Source of the DNA: Aculops lycopersici
Taxonomy: Eukaryota; Arthropoda; Arachnida; Trombidiformes; Eriophyidae
Assembly (NCBI GenBank): GCA_015350385.1
Contig: WNKI01000002.1
Span: forward strand, 1,248,989 to 1,312,988
DNA: 64,000 nucleotides
Reading direction: 5' to 3'
The position numbers were made by a program, and so were the translations under genes. Below the pieces are notes generated by a model. That model worked only from the letters and a program-made list of their open reading frames with translations. It was not told where the DNA came from and ran no database searches. The first letter of the stretch is position 1. Every line of letters begins with the position of its first letter. This document shows, in pieces, positions 28,048 through 37,066 of this stretch.

Positions 28048-30687
28048 ATGCATCGCGAGAAAGAAGTGACACCAATGTTGGTGTTCGCCATTTTTTCGGC
28101 AGCCCTGGGTATGTTCCAATTTGGATTCAACACGGGAGTTATTAATGCACCCCAAAAAGTTTTAGAGGAGTTTATAGCAAATGTATACAAAACTCGAACT
28201 GGCAATTGGATTTCAGAGGAAGTTAGGGATGTTATTTGGTCTATAACTGTTAGTATATTTGCAGTTGGCGGAATGATTGGCGGTATTGTGGCTCCACTGG
28301 TGGCCAATTGGTGCGGCAGAAAGACTGGACTTGTTCTGAATAATACAATTGCAGTTTTGGGTATCACACTGATGAGCTCTAGCCAATTGAGCCATAGTAT
28401 TGAGTGCCTAGTTATTGGTCGCTTCTTTATTGGACTTAATTGCGGCCTAAATACAACACTAGTGCCGATGTATCTCTCTGAGATTTCCACTGTTAGCATG
28501 CGTGGAGCCATAGGAACCGTTAGCCAATTGGGTGCTACCATTGGCTTGTTATTCTCCCAAGTCTTGGGGCTAAGGGATATTTTAGGAACAAAAGAGTTGT
28601 GGCCATTTCTATTCGGATTCGCCTTTATACCCGCAATATTACAGCTTGTAATGCTACCCTTCTGTCCCGAGAGTCCCAGGTATTTGCTGTTGAGTTGTGG
28701 CCGAGTTAGCGAAGCTCGGCTTGCGTTGCGAAGATTGCGATCTAGCTCAGATATTGAGGACGACATTGAGGAGATGCGAGCCGAGGATAGAGCTCATCAG
28801 GTTGAGGTTAGGAAGTATGGAAAATTGAGCTCAATTAGAGAGTTGGCCTGCCATCCTTGGCTGCGACTTCCGCTTTTGGTTGGAATCATGATGCAACTAT
28901 CGCAGCAACTCTCAGGTATCAATGCAATCTTCTACTACTCCACCGATATATTTCTCTCGGCTGAGGTGCCGGAAAACTATGCTGTTTACGCAACAATGGG
29001 TGTGGGCGCAATAATGGTATTGATGACATTAGTCTCTATTAGCCTCATTGACAAGCTTGGCCGGCGAACGCTTCATTTGTATGGATTGGCTGGTATGTTT
29101 CTAGCAAGCATCTTCCTAACCATCTCACTATTGGTTAAATTTCTCTACGATTGGATGAAGTATATCAGCGTTATAAGTATCCTATTTTATGCACTATTCT
29201 TTGGCATTGGACCAGGATCGATTCCACTATTAATCACAGCCGAGCTATTCACTCAAGACACTCGGCCTGCCGCAATGTCCGCCTCAGTATTGTTTAACTG
29301 GTTCTCGAATTTCGTTGTCGGTTTAACCTTTCCGCTGATGAAAAGAGTGCTGCAAAGTTATCTGTTCCTTCCATTCACAGTGTTCTTGGCAATCTTTTGG
29401 ATATTCACCTACAAGAAGTTACCTGAAACCAAGAATCGTACCTTCGAAGAGATCGCCTCAATATTCAGACCCATTCAACTTGCGGCGACGCCGAGCGATG
29501 GACTCGTCGATCATGACCTTGGACTCTATGGAGATCAAGCAACTGGACCTACCACAACTCCTCGGACTCCAGGCGATGAAATGAACCAGCTAAGTACGGC
29601 ACACGATTTTAACACTGCAAATAGCCATGGAAACCAGGACAAGTTCAGATTTGATGTGGTTGCAACTAGAGGTCACCTGGAGGGCCAGCGACATTTGGGC
29701 AACTCAATGGCCGGACTAAATGCCTACCTGGACCAGCAACACTCACACCAGCAACAACCATCATCATTTACCGGATCACAAGGAAAACTATTCGAATATC
29801 AGCAACAACTACACCATCAACAACAACAGCATCAGCAGCAACTCCTTCACCACCAAAGTCACCAGCAATTGCACCATCAGCAACAACAAAACTCTTGCAC
29901 CTCAATACCACAAAATTTATCCACCAATGATCAGCAACCATTGATCATGGACACAGGTGGTCACAAGAGCGCTGGCCAGTACCATTTGGACTCAAGTGGT
30001 AATCGCCAGTTGAGCTCTAGTTGTCAAAAGAGGGGCAACGGTCATCAATATGTATCAAAATGTTCCCCGAGCGAGACTAGGTGCTGTTCAAATACAACCT
30101 CATCGTTCATGATGGATCGCCATCAAAGTGGCGCAGGTGGCAAGGCCAAGGGAGGTGGTTGTGGTTGCTGTGTGGCCGGTGTGCACCTGCAACATCAAAT
30201 GTTGGCCACTGGCAAAAGTCCATTCGCTAGTCGTCTCTCATCGAGCGAATATTCTCAAGGTGTGAGAACCATTAGGTACAATCACCTGGACGACGATGAG
30301 GATGACGACGACGATGATGATGATGATGACATTGAGGTCAACGGGAACCGAGATTTCGTCGATGATCCCGACGAGATCGACGTAGATGCGGAGGATTTTG
30401 AGGATGATGACGACGATGACGATTATGATGACCATGATGTTGAGGCTGTATTCGATCGTCGTGATGATTTCGCATCGGCAGTCTCGAGAACTAAACCTCA
30501 CAATGCGACTGCAACTGCCTACCAATTGAGATCTCAAACGCTGAGATCGCATCACCTTAACTCGAACCAGAAATTATCGCTCAATAGTAATGACTCCGAT
30601 CTAAGGCACCATCGATCTTCCAAAAACTTGGTGGCCGATGACTTTTACACACGAACAAATCTTACGAAAGCAAGTGATAGATTATAA
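28048..30687 (+). CDS. Class I-like facilitative glucose transporter (SLC2 family) with a long C-terminal tail
   Basis: This intronless frame of 879 residues encodes a major facilitator sugar transporter of the plasma membrane. The transporter core occupies about residues 1-475. It opens with the GLUT-type Q-F-G-F-N-T-G-V-I-N-A-P, and has P-E-S-P-R-Y-L at 207, Q-Q-L-S-G-I-N-A-I-F-Y-Y-S near 283, G-P-G-S-I-P near 389 and P-E-T-K at 459. The ATG at 28048 is chosen because upstream codons include only a TTG before an in-frame stop, and the first helix begins right after it. The remaining 400 or so residues are not transporter: a Gln/His-rich block, a Cys-rich patch (G-G-C-G-C-C) and an acidic run of Asp/Glu near 745-800. 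GLUT proteins are normally about 490-520 residues. The residue after G-P-G-S-I-P is Leu where human GLUT1 has Trp. Confidence 0.9.
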   Translation: MHREKEVTPMLVFAIFSAALGMFQFGFNTGVINAPQKVLEEFIANVYKTRTGNWISEEVRDVIWSITVSIFAVGGMIGGIVAPLVANWCGRKTGLVLNNTIAVLGITLMSSSQLSHSIECLVIGRFFIGLNCGLNTTLVPMYLSEISTVSMRGAIGTVSQLGATIGLLFSQVLGLRDILGTKELWPFLFGFAFIPAILQLVMLPFCPESPRYLLLSCGRVSEARLALRRLRSSSDIEDDIEEMRAEDRAHQVEVRKYGKLSSIRELACHPWLRLPLLVGIMMQLSQQLSGINAIFYYSTDIFLSAEVPENYAVYATMGVGAIMVLMTLVSISLIDKLGRRTLHLYGLAGMFLASIFLTISLLVKFLYDWMKYISVISILFYALFFGIGPGSIPLLITAELFTQDTRPAAMSASVLFNWFSNFVVGLTFPLMKRVLQSYLFLPFTVFLAIFWIFTYKKLPETKNRTFEEIASIFRPIQLAATPSDGLVDHDLGLYGDQATGPTTTPRTPGDEMNQLSTAHDFNTANSHGNQDKFRFDVVATRGHLEGQRHLGNSMAGLNAYLDQQHSHQQQPSSFTGSQGKLFEYQQQLHHQQQQHQQQLLHHQSHQQLHHQQQQNSCTSIPQNLSTNDQQPLIMDTGGHKSAGQYHLDSSGNRQLSSSCQKRGNGHQYVSKCSPSETRCCSNTTSSFMMDRHQSGAGGKAKGGGCGCCVAGVHLQHQMLATGKSPFASRLSSSEYSQGVRTIRYNHLDDDEDDDDDDDDDDIEVNGNRDFVDDPDEIDVDAEDFEDDDDDDDYDDHDVEAVFDRRDDFASAVSRTKPHNATATAYQLRSQTLRSHHLNSNQKLSLNSNDSDLRHHRSSKNLVADDFYTRTNLTKASDRL

Positions 30688-30718
30688 CGAACTCTGATTA
30701 AATCTTCCATGAATAATC

Positions 30719-30724
30719 AATAAA
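30719..30724 (+). terminator. Candidate poly(A) signal of the glucose transporter gene
   Basis: A canonical AATAAA lies 32 bp downstream of the transporter stop codon, in the short gap before the convergent PQBP1 gene. Confidence 0.6.
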
Positions 30725-30988
30725 ACCAAGTATGATGTATCGCACTGGCAGGTCGCCCTCCCGTTTCGTTTTCGTCCTCTCTTCTGAGTAAGATCGTTAA
30801 AAGATTTGAAGAACGCGAAGTCTTCTGTTGAATAGTATAGTAGTTAGATTAAATTATGTGTATGAAATCATTGAATCTTATTTCTACATTTTCATTCCAA
30901 ATCTTGAGATCATTTCATCATGATATATTTTGATGTCAGGTAAGGTAGTTACCCGAATTTATCACAGTCTCCGTCACCTGCACTGGCA

Positions 30989-32032
30989 TTACTTATTGTC
31001 CACCGCATCGTCTTCGGTCTCGCAAACGTCGCCAACCTTCTTTGTCGTCACCTCGGGCGGATGCTGGCTGCTAGCAGTAGCAGTGGGAGGATCAGCAGAG
31101 ACAGAGGTAGCTTGCATTGTTTGCATTTCTTTGATTGACCTCCGTATTTGATCCGCCGAGAAGGTAGCCATAGCACCGAGGCCAGGTGGCAGCCAAGACA
31201 CCAGGTTTGTCATGGTGTTCCAAAAATAAAAGCTCCTCACTCCAGGATCATAGACAACCAACCATTCGTTGGTTAGGGGAAAGGTTTTGAGGATCAGAGC
31301 CAATTGTTTGCGCTGCTCGATGGTGGGTGCCGGGCATTCGAGCGTGTCAAATTTATCCAAACAATAGTGACTGCACTCGTGGTAGATGTTGTACTTGTTT
31401 GGACAACCTAGAATGGAACTGTCTAGGCTCATATTGCCACTTTCATTATCGACGCTTCGGTGGCCTTCGCTGCCGGAACTCGTGGATGTTGATGTTTTCG
31501 TCGCCATCATCGTGGTAGTTGATGTTATAGACTTTGAGGAATGATTTATGCCAGTCAACTCATCGTCGCAGTCCGCTTGGTTTTGATTGCCCTGGTGCTC
31601 TGGTTGTTTTGCGCCAGCACTGGCTTCCTCACTTTCTTCACAGGAATGCCTTTGTTTCGCTCTCTCCTCTTCATTTCGATTCTCAAATCTCATCTGATGG
31701 TCTCCTAGACTTGAGCCGCTGCGACCTTGATTTGACATCTCGTGGTCGTGACGGCCGTCATCGTCCTTATAACTTTGTTCCTCGTCAGAATAATCTTCAG
31801 CAATAATTTCCTCCTCGCCTTCATTATGCTCCAGTTCCAAATGATGGTGTCTTTCACTTGGCTGACTTCGGAGCCTTGTGTTTTGGGATGGATTTGAATT
31901 AGATGTAGATGCAGCGGTTGTAGTTGTTGCCGGAGTTGGGATATCATCACATGAGCTAGCACCACCACCAACATGCTCTTTGATGATCTTGCGCCTCTTG
32001 AGTCGTTCTAATAGTGCCGGCGGTAATGGCAT
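30989..32032 (-). CDS. PQBP1: Polyglutamine-binding protein 1 (PQBP1), spliceosome-associated
   Basis: The frame encodes 347 residues starting M-P-L-P-P-A-L, which matches the conserved PQBP1 N-terminus (M-P-L-P-x-A-L-x-x-R-L). The block E-E-E-I-I-A-E-D-Y follows near residue 72 but is displaced by an insertion. A Cys/His-containing segment (C-P-N-K-Y-N-x-Y-H-E-C-S-x-Y-C) is near 212, as in invertebrate members. The WW domain lies at about 250-285 (N-E-W-L-V-V-Y-D-P, then F-Y-F-W-N, then V-S-W-L-P-P). PQBP1 is a nuclear protein that links transcription and pre-mRNA splicing. The tail motif that binds the U5 15-kDa protein (Y-x-x-P-x-x-V-L-R) is not visible, so the C-terminus may be lost or may lie in an unrecognised downstream exon. 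The hAT element is inserted about 310 bp upstream of the ATG. Confidence 0.85.
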   Translation of the reverse strand: MPLPPALLERLKRRKIIKEHVGGGASSCDDIPTPATTTTAASTSNSNPSQNTRLRSQPSERHHHLELEHNEGEEEIIAEDYSDEEQSYKDDDGRHDHEMSNQGRSGSSLGDHQMRFENRNEEERAKQRHSCEESEEASAGAKQPEHQGNQNQADCDDELTGINHSSKSITSTTTMMATKTSTSTSSGSEGHRSVDNESGNMSLDSSILGCPNKYNIYHECSHYCLDKFDTLECPAPTIEQRKQLALILKTFPLTNEWLVVYDPGVRSFYFWNTMTNLVSWLPPGLGAMATFSADQIRRSIKEMQTMQATSVSADPPTATASSQHPPEVTTKKVGDVCETEDDAVDNK

Positions 32033-32341
32033 CTTGATTATTTATCATGTTGATGTGAGAAAAATCAATATTCAATGATTCAAGGGGTGATCACCACACT
32101 TTCACTTGGAGGTGTTTGATTACACCTCGTGGAGTTTTGGATATTATCAGTTGAAGTCCAAAACTTTCAATTGACTCGACAAGATTTTGGTCTCTAATTT
32201 TGTTTTGGAGTTGAGAGAAAAGCAACACACAAGTACAGTAGAGCTACTTTTGACATGTGCTTTGCCGGGCAAGCGACCGGCACGCCCAACTACTGAGCGA
32301 CGAGGTAAACTCAAGATGCGCCCGCGCAACGGCGCTTTATG
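32033..32341. other. PQBP1 upstream region, between the gene and the transposon
   Basis: These 309 bp hold no coding exon. They are probably the PQBP1 5' UTR and proximal promoter. The transposon has separated them from whatever sequence formerly lay upstream, now found after 37074. Confidence 0.55.
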
Positions 32342-32349
32342 CTGTGTGC
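32342..32349. repeat. Left copy of the 8-bp target site duplication (CTGTGTGC)
   Basis: CTGTGTGC directly precedes the left inverted repeat and recurs exactly after the right inverted repeat. Eight-base duplications are the hallmark of hAT transposition. Confidence 0.92.
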
Positions 32350-32380
32350 TAGAGTTGTGGGGCGGTCACACTTCGCACAT
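32350..32380 (+). repeat. Left terminal inverted repeat of the hAT element
   Basis: This 31-bp sequence beginning TAGAGTTGTGGGGCGG is the exact reverse complement of 37036-37066. The match stops at the next base inward. Confidence 0.95.
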
Positions 32381-32403
32381 ATTTGCACTTACACAAGGCC
32401 TGT

Positions 32404-32482
32404 AGTTTTTTGTGCGTTCGAAGTTGAAATTTGTGCGATTGTGCGAAATGTGCGAAGTGGGCGAAGGGCGAAGTGGGCGAAG
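32404..32482. repeat. Left subterminal GTGCGA/GGGCGAAG motif cluster
   Basis: Several closely spaced copies of GTGCGA(A/T) and GGGCGAAG fall within about 80 bp inside the left end. Related motifs in inverted form occur inside the right end. In other hAT elements such subterminal repeats bind transposase, so this function is inferred. Confidence 0.65.
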
Positions 32483-32637
32483 TTTAGAATGCATAAATAG
32501 ATACCTCTAGGGCGCATGCACGAGTTCTTTCCCCCTCTAGCGCGCGGCATGTACGCATAGAGCATGTAAGCAACAGGTAATCAATCCATTTAGCACGTAT
32601 TTTTGCATAGAGACAAGTACCAATTACCACCATCGCC

Positions 32638-34848
32638 ATGTCTCCGCTTTCCGACGAGGTTTCCCCCGAGCCGAATTCACAACAGGGTGCAGTTAGTGTA
32701 TTTCGTGATTTGCCTTCATTAAACAAAGCTTTCTGCCGTGATGCCACAGATTGGAGTTGCAACCGACGGCGGATAGTGATTTGCAATGGATGCCAGCGAC
32801 AACTGAACACAAACGAATTAAATCGTATGCTAAAACATGCAAGCAGGTGTAGTGGATTGATCCAAGAAGTAAGAGAGGAAATGTCGACAAATTTAATGCA
32901 AAGAATCGTTGCGAAGAATAGTCATTCTGACGATGCTGATATCATTTTGCTCAAATTCATCATTAAAAATAATCTTTCATTCAGTGTGACAGAGTGCAAA
33001 TATCTTCAGTCTCTCATCGAAAAAACTCGTAAACTCCAATCTGACTACAAATTACCAACTCGGAGGGATCTGATTGAAACTCAACTAATAAGGCTACACA
33101 AATCTATTAAAGAGCAGTTCAATGTGGCTATATCATCGAGTCCTGACAATTCGCTGTCTATCGAATTTGATATGTGGGAAGATGCGAGATCTAGGTCGCT
33201 CTTAGCTCTTGTAATCACATTTAGTGACGGCAGCCATCATCTGCACGCTCTCGAGGATTTATCGGCTATTCGACACACCGGAGTCAATTTGAAAGCGACA
33301 ATCGAGAGTATGATTTCGAACCTACCGCATGAGAAGATAAACTCACTAGTTAGTGACTCAGCGTCTAATTGTAGGAACGCGAGGGAGCTCATCAACACAG
33401 AAAATAGATACAAGCATATAATTCAGCACAGGTGCATGGCCCACAATCTTAATAGGATGGGCAACATGATAGCCAATAATGAACATTTCGTTGAACATAT
33501 ATGCTGGGCCACCGAATTGAGAACTACCATTCATTCCAACAAAATACTCTGTGCAAAACTAGTGGATGCTGGGATGAACAAAATTCCAAAACCCACTGAT
33601 GTGAGATGGTATAGTCACATAGATATGCTAGAAACGATCAATCGTTTCCGAGATCTGATTATATCTATCGCTGATCCAGACGAAAGTCCCGAAGCACATG
33701 ATTCAATTCGAAGATTAAGGGATGATCGATTCATGGACGGGTTGAAAATGCGCATTTCGATTCTTAGACCACTTTGCAACTGCATAGCAACGGCTGAAAG
33801 AGAAGATGTATCCTTGGCGGAGTGCTTCAGCAAGATACTTGAATTTGCAAAATCCGTTTTAGAGGCTGACTGGTCGATTGGTTATGTGCTTGCTGCTGTA
33901 GAAGCTTATATCGAATATTTCGGGCCGACCAAACTAGGGAACGAATTCGGATTGCTGCTAACTGCTTACTACCTCGACCCCCGATACCAAGCTTGTTACG
34001 TTACGAGTGCTGGCAAGCTACTGGTTTTGAAATATCTGGCCGAGCTCGCTAAGAAGAGTAGAGTAGGCGCACGCACGATAGAAGATGTACTGCCGGAGGA
34101 GTTTTCTAACTATTGCTATCGCAGGAATGAGTTTGGAGGCGAAATCACCGCTGAATGCAACGGTAAAGCGTATTGGCAGACTGCACGCAGAAAGAAAACA
34201 GCCTTAGGTAATCTAGCTACTCGCCTCTTGAATATCCACCCATCGTCAGCCAATATCGAGAGATGTTTTTCTGGTTTGAAGAATATTCAATCGATGAAAC
34301 GAACAAAACTTGATCTGGACAATCTATTCCGAGTAGCACAGATAAGGATGTCGATGCATAATAACCGAGACTGCAACTTTGATGATAACGATGCGCAAGA
34401 TTGGACACATCAGGAATCGAAGCGAACTAGAGCAGATGCACTTACGACTGAAGTGATGGGATTAAGTTGGAGCTCTCAAGATACGATTTCGCTGAGCTCT
34501 CATAACTTGGAGACTTCATTTAATTCGTCGATTCCATCAATAGATTCGCAGATTGACATGGAAGTTTCTGAATCGCCGCGTCAAAGACCTCGTATCTACC
34601 AGGATTTAACGCAATTGACAACAGATAAGTTGATGTCGGAATGGAATCGAATGAAAGAATTCATTGACTTCTCGTTCTGCGAAGATTTTAGCATTTACGC
34701 TAACCAAATTGAAGATCAAGAGCCGGAAATCGACCTAGAGACCATAAGCCGCCGGTTCACAGCGAATATGGCGCGCCAAAGTCAATTAGCAATCGAAAGA
34801 GCGTTGAATAGAACATCTATAAATCCAATTATCTCGCAAACTAAGTAA
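32638..34848 (+). CDS. hAT-superfamily transposase, intact
   Basis: The 736-residue frame starts at an ATG after the left subterminal repeats. A BED-type zinc-finger remnant is seen near residues 52-78 (C-x2-C, then H and C). The RNase H-like core follows: E-F-D-M-W near 180 with the first acidic residue, V-S-D-S-A-S-N near 239, then the H-R-C-M-A-H-N-L-N-R segment near 263. The C-terminal dimerisation block has S-S-A-N-I-E-R-C-F-S near 541, containing the last catalytic Glu. These are the hAT catalytic and dimer motifs in order. The protein cuts and pastes the element by binding its ends. There are no stops or frameshifts. A poly(A) signal AATAAA overlaps the end of the gene at 34847-34852. 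Confidence 0.92.
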   Translation: MSPLSDEVSPEPNSQQGAVSVFRDLPSLNKAFCRDATDWSCNRRRIVICNGCQRQLNTNELNRMLKHASRCSGLIQEVREEMSTNLMQRIVAKNSHSDDADIILLKFIIKNNLSFSVTECKYLQSLIEKTRKLQSDYKLPTRRDLIETQLIRLHKSIKEQFNVAISSSPDNSLSIEFDMWEDARSRSLLALVITFSDGSHHLHALEDLSAIRHTGVNLKATIESMISNLPHEKINSLVSDSASNCRNARELINTENRYKHIIQHRCMAHNLNRMGNMIANNEHFVEHICWATELRTTIHSNKILCAKLVDAGMNKIPKPTDVRWYSHIDMLETINRFRDLIISIADPDESPEAHDSIRRLRDDRFMDGLKMRISILRPLCNCIATAEREDVSLAECFSKILEFAKSVLEADWSIGYVLAAVEAYIEYFGPTKLGNEFGLLLTAYYLDPRYQACYVTSAGKLLVLKYLAELAKKSRVGARTIEDVLPEEFSNYCYRRNEFGGEITAECNGKAYWQTARRKKTALGNLATRLLNIHPSSANIERCFSGLKNIQSMKRTKLDLDNLFRVAQIRMSMHNNRDCNFDDNDAQDWTHQESKRTRADALTTEVMGLSWSSQDTISLSSHNLETSFNSSIPSIDSQIDMEVSESPRQRPRIYQDLTQLTTDKLMSEWNRMKEFIDFSFCEDFSIYANQIEDQEPEIDLETISRRFTANMARQSQLAIERALNRTSINPIISQTK

Positions 34849-35221
34849 TAAACAATTTTTTTCTTTATTGAATCTAGCTTCTTTTTACTCTATCGTTACT
34901 ATTCAGTTGGAATTTCTGTCTTCCGGTTCAGACTTTTCGAGAAAATTTGATTCATCGTACACTCAACAGTACGCCCCTAGGTACCCAAAATTCAATGTGC
35001 GTTTTCTCGCTTTAAACGAAAAGTCTGAACCCAGCGTGAAAATTTCTAGTCTCAATATGATTTTGAGCTCACTATGAACGATAATTGATCGAAATAAAAT
35101 TTGTTTATTACTTAGTTTACGAAATAATTTAGTCTCTAACTTTCGCAAATTTGTCTACTATAAAGCTAATATTCGAATTCGAAAAGTGAAACTAATGGAT
35201 TTAAGCAGATTTTCTGCGTGT
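34849..35221. other. Spacer between the two convergent hAT genes
   Basis: This AT-rich spacer of 373 bp holds the 3' ends of both transposon genes. AATAAA signals overlap both stop codons, one on each strand. No further frame is supported. Confidence 0.65.
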
Positions 35222-36652
35222 TTATTGTTTCAATTTACAATTCCTCTCATGAACGGACACCTTCACCGTAGCAAACTTGGTGTAACCATAAGATTTGCCG
35301 CAGAAGCGACAGGTTGGTTTGAACCTCCTATCCGAGGCTGGCAACTCTGTTGCACGGAACTCTGCTTCCTGATTGCTCCCACGGTGAAGCAGGCCCTTGA
35401 TTTGGTCTTGTAAACCCTTGCTGTTGGGTATAATCCTTGGCCAACCTGTTTCATCCAAGCTGCTGCTGCGAGCATGAAGCTGGATAAATCGCAAAGCGAT
35501 GACAACAGCTGACGAACCGCAGTGACCTTGTTGGGTTTGACCATGGAACTCAACAGGTTTGAGCTTGATCTTCAAAGTTGCCGCAATAGAATCGGCGACT
35601 TTCTTTTTCTCGGCGTTCCCCGAGAAGAAAGTGTTGGATCCGTCGGCAATGAAGGCGTGTTGGAGTTTAGGGCGCCACATAAGCACATAGAGGTGCAAGT
35701 CCAGATTTACAACATAAATTGTGTCTGTGTCGGCCGGCTCAAATTCGTCGTCTTGGTGTAGCTTGACAGGTATCGACGATCGCTTGAATTGGGTCAAAGC
35801 CCGTAACCTGTCAATATTTTCCAAAACTTGATGCAGGTAACACCAATTGCTGCGGTCGACGGTGCCAAGACTTGCTCCGACTTTCCTCCGGACACTAATC
35901 ATGGGTAGATTGTTTTCCTTTATGAACCTGTAGAGAAAATCAGGGTCGGTGTCGAAGCTCTCAGGTGGTTCCAAAGTGCATGGTTCATCTTCATAACCTA
36001 ACCACCTGACATGATATCCATGAATTTGAATCCGATCATTTGGCGTTAGGCTCCAACTGGCTGATTCAATAGCACTGACGTGGTAATAACCTTTCAATTT
36101 ACCATCAAGCGTCATATTAGTGGGCATTGGTCCTCGGCGTCCGGTAATAACCCAGTCTAGACCATCTGGTCGCTTTTTCAGTTGGTCCTCTAAGTCGGTC
36201 GAGGCATCGGACAACTGGGACCCAGTGCATCTTGCGACTTCAACTTCGCAAAGGAATCCGACGTCGTCGTCGCCGTTTTCAAGCTCGACTTCGGTTTCGT
36301 CATCCTCCAAGTCTGCTGGACGAGGTCTAGATGTAGTGGCGCATCCTATGTCCTCGTTGCCATAGCCACCGTCGGTCTTGGTGTCGGTATCGGTGTTGGT
36401 GTTGGTGTTGGTGTTGGTGTTGGTGTTGGTGTTGGTGTTGGTGTTGGTGTTGGTGTTGGTGTTGGTGTTGGTGGTGTCGATGTCGGTGTCGGTGTCGGTG
36501 TTGGTGTTGGTTTTGGTGTTGGTGTTGGTGTTGTTGCTGCTGGTCCTCCTCGTCATCTGCTGCTGCTGTTGTTGTTGCTCCTCTTCCAACAGTCGAATGG
36601 TCCTCCTGTTGGCCCTCGTGACCATGTTGCTGCCACCTCTGGTGCGAACCAT
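35222..36652 (-). CDS. hAT cargo protein: chromodomain, Ulp1/C48-like peptidase signature, C-terminal zinc finger
   Basis: From its first ATG at 36652 the frame encodes 476 residues; an in-frame stop lies further upstream. The N-terminus is Gln-rich, then a long Asn-Thr repeat coded by a GTTGGT-type hexanucleotide. Near residues 195-240 is a chromodomain-like block (Y-H-V-R-W-L-G-Y followed by L-E-P-P-E-S-F), the fold that often reads methylated histone tails. Between about 300 and 400 is a signature like adenain/Ulp1 cysteine peptidases: His near 320 (D-L-H-L-Y), Asp near 336 (I-A-D-G), Gln near 371 and Cys near 378 in G-H-C-G-S-S-A. The protein ends with a C-x2-C ... H-x3-C zinc-finger-like motif. 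hAT elements normally encode only a transposase, so the role is unknown. Chromatin targeting of integration or SUMO-related counter-silencing are possibilities. Gene status is good; the peptidase call is tentative. Confidence 0.7.
   Translation of the reverse strand: MVRTRGGSNMVTRANRRTIRLLEEEQQQQQQQMTRRTSSNNTNTNTKTNTNTDTDTDIDTTNTNTNTNTNTNTNTNTNTNTNTNTNTDTDTKTDGGYGNEDIGCATTSRPRPADLEDDETEVELENGDDDVGFLCEVEVARCTGSQLSDASTDLEDQLKKRPDGLDWVITGRRGPMPTNMTLDGKLKGYYHVSAIESASWSLTPNDRIQIHGYHVRWLGYEDEPCTLEPPESFDTDPDFLYRFIKENNLPMISVRRKVGASLGTVDRSNWCYLHQVLENIDRLRALTQFKRSSIPVKLHQDDEFEPADTDTIYVVNLDLHLYVLMWRPKLQHAFIADGSNTFFSGNAEKKKVADSIAATLKIKLKPVEFHGQTQQGHCGSSAVVIALRFIQLHARSSSLDETGWPRIIPNSKGLQDQIKGLLHRGSNQEAEFRATELPASDRRFKPTCRFCGKSYGYTKFATVKVSVHERNCKLKQ
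36378..36531. repeat. GTTGGT hexanucleotide repeat inside the cargo gene
   Basis: About 150 bp of tandem GTTGGT with GTCGGT/GTATCG variants encode the Asn-Thr and Asp-Thr repeat of the minus-strand protein. All units are multiples of three, so length changes keep the frame. Confidence 0.9.
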
Positions 36653-37035
36653 GTTGCTGGTTGTTGCCACTTGTTGCTTCCGCTGCTGTTGCTGCTGGCC
36701 TCCTCCTTTCCTTTCTATAATTTTAATAATTATTTAAATTTCAAATCTATTTAATTTGTTTTAATATATTAGTGGTCAGTTCGGGGAGATGCGTTCGGAT
36801 TGAAGTTCAGTTCTAATATGAGCGCGTTTTCCGAAAGGTATGTAGCGATACGTTGCCGCATCCTCTAGGGTTTCACGTGTTGCACGCCAGCTACGTAATA
36901 TTATGCGACAATTTTCTCTTCCCCCTTCATTCTGCTTTGCCCCCTCTTTTTCCCCTTCGCACATTCGCCCATCGCACAATGTGCGAAGTGCGAAAGTCCA
37001 ATCGCACATCAGTTTCGCTGTGCGATCACCGGCAG
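36653..37035. promoter_or_regulatory. Right end of the hAT element: leader of the cargo gene and subterminal motifs
   Basis: The interval between the cargo ATG and the right inverted repeat must hold the cargo promoter. Its outer part (about 36956-37035) has repeated TGCGAA, GTGCGA and TCGCAC motifs that mirror the left subterminal cluster, consistent with transposase binding. Confidence 0.55.
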
Positions 37036-37066
37036 ATGTGCGAAGTGTGACCGCCCCACAACTCTA
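37036..37066 (-). repeat. Right terminal inverted repeat of the hAT element
   Basis: This is the exact reverse complement of the 31-bp left end at 32350-32380. Confidence 0.95.

Larger units (their letters stand above)
32350..37066. mobile_element. Complete two-gene hAT-superfamily DNA transposon (4717 bp)
   Basis: The element is bounded by perfect 31-bp terminal inverted repeats beginning TAGAGTTG, an Ac-like hAT end, and flanked by an exact 8-bp target duplication. It carries an intact transposase gene on the plus strand and a second intact gene on the minus strand, arranged tail to tail. Arrays of TGTGCGA-type motifs lie just inside both ends, as expected for transposase binding sites. 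Perfect ends, an exact target duplication and two unbroken frames point to a recent insertion. It landed upstream of PQBP1. Confidence 0.93.

Noticed and set aside
28032..28766. A 244-codon minus-strand frame opposite the glucose transporter
   Set aside because: It is the antisense shadow of a well-conserved transporter core and has no motif of its own.
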